DNA from: CAZNPL01 sp964574815
GTDB taxonomy: Bacteria; Planctomycetota; Phycisphaerae; UBA1845
Reading direction: 5' to 3'
Assembly (NCBI GenBank): GCA_964574815.1
Contig: CAZNPL010000024.1
Coordinates: 34,901-98,900, forward strand
DNA length: 64,000 bases
Part shown: one piece after another, positions 62,811-64,000 of the stretch
Numbering within the stretch: position 1 is the first letter of the stretch
How the letters are laid out: each line of letters opens with the position of its first letter
Translations under genes and position numbers: made by a program
Notes under the pieces: model-generated
Told to the model about the DNA's origin: nothing
Seen by the model: the letters and a program-made list of their open reading frames with translations, nothing else
Databases searched by the model: none

Positions 62811-62853
62811 GACAGTCCGTCACGATTCGACGGCATTAATCTGACATTCTGTC
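62811..62853 (+). promoter_or_regulatory. Paired GACA-N3-TGTC sites upstream of the IscA-like gene
   Basis: GACAGTCCGTC at 62811-62821 (seven of eight fixed bases) and GACATTCTGTC at 62843-62853 (all eight), centres 32 bp apart, about 117 and 85 bp upstream of the -12 GC at 62933. Confidence 0.6.
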
Positions 62854-62909
62854 GCTTCAGTGCCGTCCGCTGCGGCATGGTTCTGCTGTTTTTGGCCTCC
62901 GTTCGGAGT

Positions 62910-62937
62910 GTTGCAGTCCTGGAATGATGACTGCAAC
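62910..62937 (+). promoter_or_regulatory. Sigma-54-like promoter inside a 9-bp inverted repeat
   Basis: TGGAATGATGACTGCA (62920-62935) keeps TGG, TGCA and the GG-N10-GC spacing but has A for C and T for C in the -24 element. It lies within a perfect inverted repeat, GTTGCAGTC (62910-62918) and GACTGCAAC (62929-62937). The repeat could be an operator, or a hairpin if transcription starts upstream. Confidence 0.45.
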
Positions 62938-63029
62938 GGCCGAGGGGCGTGCGGCCAGACCCGCTGTCATGGGAAGTTGCGGCCGGCCGCGTGGACAAGG
63001 AATCTCGCAAACACCACAGGAGTCGAGCG

Positions 63030-63284
63030 ATGCAGGAAATCACTGAGAATGCCGGCGAAGCCCTCGAGTCAATCCTCAAGCGCGAGATGGCCCCGGAAGA
63101 GAAGTGCGTCCGTTTGCAGATGAACGAGGGCGGGCAGGGCAGTATGAGCCTGGACACGGAACGCGAGGGGGACAAGGTCTTCGAGCATAACGAGCGTAAG
63201 GTGCTCGTGGTTGACCCCGACTGTGCCCAGCAACTGGAAGGGCGAAAGCTCGAGTACACCAACTCCCATTTTGTACTGGTCTAG
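63030..63284 (+). CDS. IscA/HesB-fold protein lacking the cluster cysteines
   Basis: An 84-residue protein with the A-type carrier outline: ITENAGEALESIL, CVRLQMNEGGQGSMSL, KVFEHNERKVLVVDPDC and GRKLEYTNSHFVLV. In IscA/HesB the GGCSG turn and a late CGCG carry the Fe-S ligands; here they read GGQGS and are absent, leaving only Cys at about residues 26 and 66. It is therefore unlikely to hold a cluster in the usual way. ATG 63030 has AGGAG about nine bases upstream. Paired palindromes and a sigma-54-like promoter precede it. Confidence 0.72.
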   Translation: MQEITENAGEALESILKREMAPEEKCVRLQMNEGGQGSMSLDTEREGDKVFEHNERKVLVVDPDCAQQLEGRKLEYTNSHFVLV

Positions 63285-64000
63285 ACCGCAGGGGACGCTG
63301 CTGTTGCCAGCACGGGCGCTTTCTGCTCGGCGGCGCGGCATGGGCGCAGGGAGTACGGCAGGTGCCCGTCTGCTCCGCCGTTATCGGCGAGTGCGCGCGG
63401 CGGAGGTTCGGCGAGGTTAAACTCTCAGCAGCCGGGCCTCCACGTCTTGTGAGGGGTTTGTGCCAACTCTTCTTGTGCGTTGGCGTGGGGCCGTGCGTCG
63501 CGGTACGCCCTGAACGAGCGGCTGCGTGCAATCCGTTGCAGTTCATCATGCCCTCTTGACGGTAGCGGATGAAGTCGCGACCCCAGAGCCGGACCGTTTC
63601 CGACCGAGCCTTTTCGCGGCGGCGCGCGACCGGCACCTCCTTTGTCGACCAGGATATTCTTCACTGAGGCCCAAACAGCTACGCCGCCGGCGGGCCCTGG
63701 CCTTCGAAGCTGCGTCCGAATCGGCGGTCCAGAGGCCACCTATCGATGGCCGAGGCGTTCGTTCTGGCTCACACCTATCGGAACTTCCGCGTAACAGCCT
63801 CGACGGGTGGATAGAAGCTGATACACGTCATCTGTTTCTCCGATGTGAGGCGGGGCAAACCGCCCGATCAAGGCATGCAGAAGCTGTGGGTTGCGCGTGG
63901 CGGGCGCGGCCCGGGCGCCGCCGACGGGCAGGAGCCTTGGTGACGGGGGTCCGTGACAGTTTCCGCGGTATTTCTTGGTGTTATGATGGGTCTGGTGTTG
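63285..64000. other. Right end of the window, no supported gene
   Basis: Several open frames exist but none shows a family pattern. On the minus strand AAAGGAGGTG near 63636 resembles a ribosome site, but the candidate protein is Arg-rich and unfamiliar. GTCCGTGACAGTTT at 63949-63962 also occurs at 4068-4081. A gene may begin beyond the window. Confidence 0.35.

Overview
The window looks like a chromosomal segment of a GC-rich bacterium of the Planctomycetota; the class cannot be fixed from sequence alone. The evidence is a long division and cell wall (dcw) cluster with no ftsA, ftsZ or murD, a LysM gene inserted before ftsL, secreted proteins of DUF1573 type, an autotransporter-free repeat-rich intergenic landscape, and short GC-rich hairpin repeats scattered between genes.

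Layout. 1-8.6 kb: the tail of an OmpR-type regulator, a metallophosphoesterase/PEGA lipoprotein pair, a ROK sugar kinase, a Memo-family protein, a secreted protein, a DUF456 membrane protein, a TIM-barrel isomerase-like protein and two polytopic membrane proteins. 8.6-24.9 kb (minus strand): mraZ, rsmH, a LysM gene, ftsL, ftsI, murE, murF, mraY, ftsW, murG, murC, murB, ddl, ftsQ, which together make lipid II and the septal wall synthase. 25.2-29.3 kb (minus): a glycosyltransferase, an ABC-2 exporter pair and miaA. 29.5-30.1 kb: hsp20 behind a near-perfect sigma-54 promoter. 30.1-31.6 kb: a gene-free repeat island.

31.6-39.5 kb: a complete compact type II-C CRISPR-Cas locus: a tracrRNA gene on the minus strand (anti-repeat, nexus-like hairpin, intrinsic terminator, own promoter), then cas9, cas1, cas2, and an array of 51 repeats and 50 spacers whose crRNA-sense strand is minus, so it runs back toward cas2. 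Two spacers differ only at third codon positions. 39.5-41.0 kb: a second repeat island made of a 421-bp tandem unit in which a 32-bp unit has expanded from one to five copies. 41-50.4 kb: a DsrE-like protein, a flavin reductase-like protein, a DUF1573 gene broken by one in-frame TGA at an expected Cys, an SppA protease and two large secreted proteins.

51-63.3 kb: a lipoate ligase-like protein, then a stress-type cluster: SpoIIAA-like, baeRF, tandem PRC-barrel, a small Cys-rich protein, aconitase, apgM, tandem BON, zinc ribbon, a membrane histidine kinase with a sigma-54 activator, and an IscA-like protein without the cluster cysteines. Three transcription units here (BON, kinase/activator, IscA-like) each have a GG-N10-GC sigma-54 promoter and, upstream, a pair of GACA-N3-TGTC palindromes spaced 30-32 bp. 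I propose that this is the autoregulated regulon of the local two-component activator; it is the strongest new signal in the window.
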